Source: Candidatus Latescibacterota bacterium
GTDB taxonomy: Bacteria; JAAXHH01
Assembly (NCBI GenBank): GCA_012270975.1
Contig: JAAXHH010000141.1
Span: 407,089-471,088 of the forward strand
Direction of reading: 5' to 3'
Length of the DNA: 64,000 nucleotides
Position numbers and translations under genes: made by a program. The notes below the pieces were generated by a model. The model saw only the letters and a list, made by a program, of their open reading frames with translations, searched no databases and had not been told where the DNA came from. Below, one piece after another: positions 63,353 to 64,000 of this stretch. Every line of letters starts with the position of its first letter. The stretch's first letter is position 1.

Positions 63353-64000
63353 ATGGCCGGCAGCGTATTCGTATGGATCGAACAGGAGGATGGCCGGGCG
63401 GACGCGATAGCGTGGCAGGCGATGGCCGCTGCGAAAACCGTCGCCTCGGACCTTGGCGGGACGCTGAACGCAATCGTATTCGGCGACCGGGTCGGCGATA
63501 TCGCGCAACAGGCCATCGAGGCCGGCGCGGACCGCGTGTACACCGCGGAAGATCCCTCGCTGGACCGGTATCGCGTAGAGCCTTATGCGAAACTCCTGGG
63601 GCACCTTCTGGAAAAGGAACCGCCCTCGGTGATCCTGATGGGGGCCAGTACGGCCGGCCTGGAGCTTTCGGCCTACGCGGCCGCCCTCACCGGCGCTGCC
63701 CTGGCGCCGGACTGCACGGACCTGCGTATGGAAGGAGACCAGCTGGTGGCGGTCCGGCCGGCCCTGGTCGGCAACCTGGTATCCACCGTGAGGTTCAACG
63801 GTACCGGGCACCGGTTTATCACGATACGGCGTAACATCTTTCAACCTGTCGATCTGAACGAATCACGCACCGGAGCGGTTATCGAAGTCCCGGCCGTCAT
63901 GGCCGAGGCCGATATCCCGACTAAGGTGGAGTCCGTGGAGACCGCGGACGGCACCGTCAGCCTGACCGAAGCGAGCATCATCGTTTCCGGTGGACGCGGC
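63353..64000 (+). CDS. etfA: Electron transfer flavoprotein subunit alpha (5' part)
   Basis: I translated 216 residues from ATG 63353 to the window edge. The N-terminal domain opens VFVWIEQEDGRADAIAWQ and carries the alpha-subunit pattern GASTAGLELSAYAAALTG, then VSTVRFNGTGHRFITIR and IIVSGGRG at the edge, the start of the FAD-binding domain. A complete EtfA is about 310-325 residues. It forms the ETF heterodimer with the gene before it. Confidence 0.93.
   Translation, partial: MAGSVFVWIEQEDGRADAIAWQAMAAAKTVASDLGGTLNAIVFGDRVGDIAQQAIEAGADRVYTAEDPSLDRYRVEPYAKLLGHLLEKEPPSVILMGASTAGLELSAYAAALTGAALAPDCTDLRMEGDQLVAVRPALVGNLVSTVRFNGTGHRFITIRRNIFQPVDLNESRTGAVIEVPAVMAEADIPTKVESVETADGTVSLTEASIIVSGGRG

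Overview
The window is a gene-dense, high-GC bacterial chromosome segment with short intergenic gaps, many co-directional runs, and no rRNA, tRNA, CRISPR array, transposase or integrase that I could find. Housekeeping genes (polA, aceE, purF, accD, ndk, recD2, a purine nucleoside phosphorylase) sit among many catabolic families: two sulfatase-fold enzymes, two enolase-superfamily dehydratases, sugar isomerase-type TIM barrels, RraA, HpcH/HpaI and DHDPS-type aldolases, SMP-30 lactonase, PhyH dioxygenase and Rieske proteins. That mixture, and ETF plus acyl-CoA dehydrogenase, resembles uncultured sugar- and sulfate-ester-degrading lineages such as Latescibacterota or Poribacteria. The assignment is inference from gene content only.

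Layout. 1-5113 (minus) is a peptide and D-amino-acid module: M19 dipeptidase, peptide-binding lipoprotein, DadA-like oxidase and the start of a MATE exporter. 5189-13016 (plus) carries two zinc dehydrogenases, a prohibitin-like SPFH protein, an RraA-like protein, a PadR regulator and a coupled aldolase-sulfatase-isomerase trio. 12980-25472 is one long minus-strand run: SMP-30 lactonase, D-aminoacylase, oligoendopeptidase F, Nudix hydrolase, then a three-gene AT-richer insert (zorA-zorB-HNH), then a second sulfatase-fold gene, an oxidoreductase, an isomerase and a galactonate dehydratase-like gene.

The insert at 17425-20338 is the best candidate for a notable system. It encodes a MotA-like protein with a long helical tail, a MotB-like protein with the membrane Asp and an OmpA-type domain, and an HNH nuclease. 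This is the gene content of a type II Zorya anti-phage system. About 6 kb away, 26826-32000 encodes a single roughly 1,720-residue protein joining a DEDD-type exonuclease, a complete RecQ helicase and a complete UvrD-type helicase. It is a plausible second defence or repair gene.

32092-46001 holds pcm, a UlaG-like metallohydrolase, an enolase-superfamily and a DHDPS-family enzyme, an OPT-like membrane transporter, ndk-recD2, purF, accD, a purine nucleoside phosphorylase, a cytidylate-kinase-like protein and a thioredoxin-TPR protein. 46052-64000 holds aceE, an orphan protein plus PhyH dioxygenase, a SorA-like molybdoenzyme with two Rieske paralogs carrying large unrecognised C-terminal domains, polA, an ACMSD-type amidohydrolase, a class V aminotransferase, and acyl-CoA dehydrogenase-etfB-etfA running off the end.

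Several sigma70-type promoters with 16-17 nt spacers are readable by eye. All promoter and operator calls are by inspection only.
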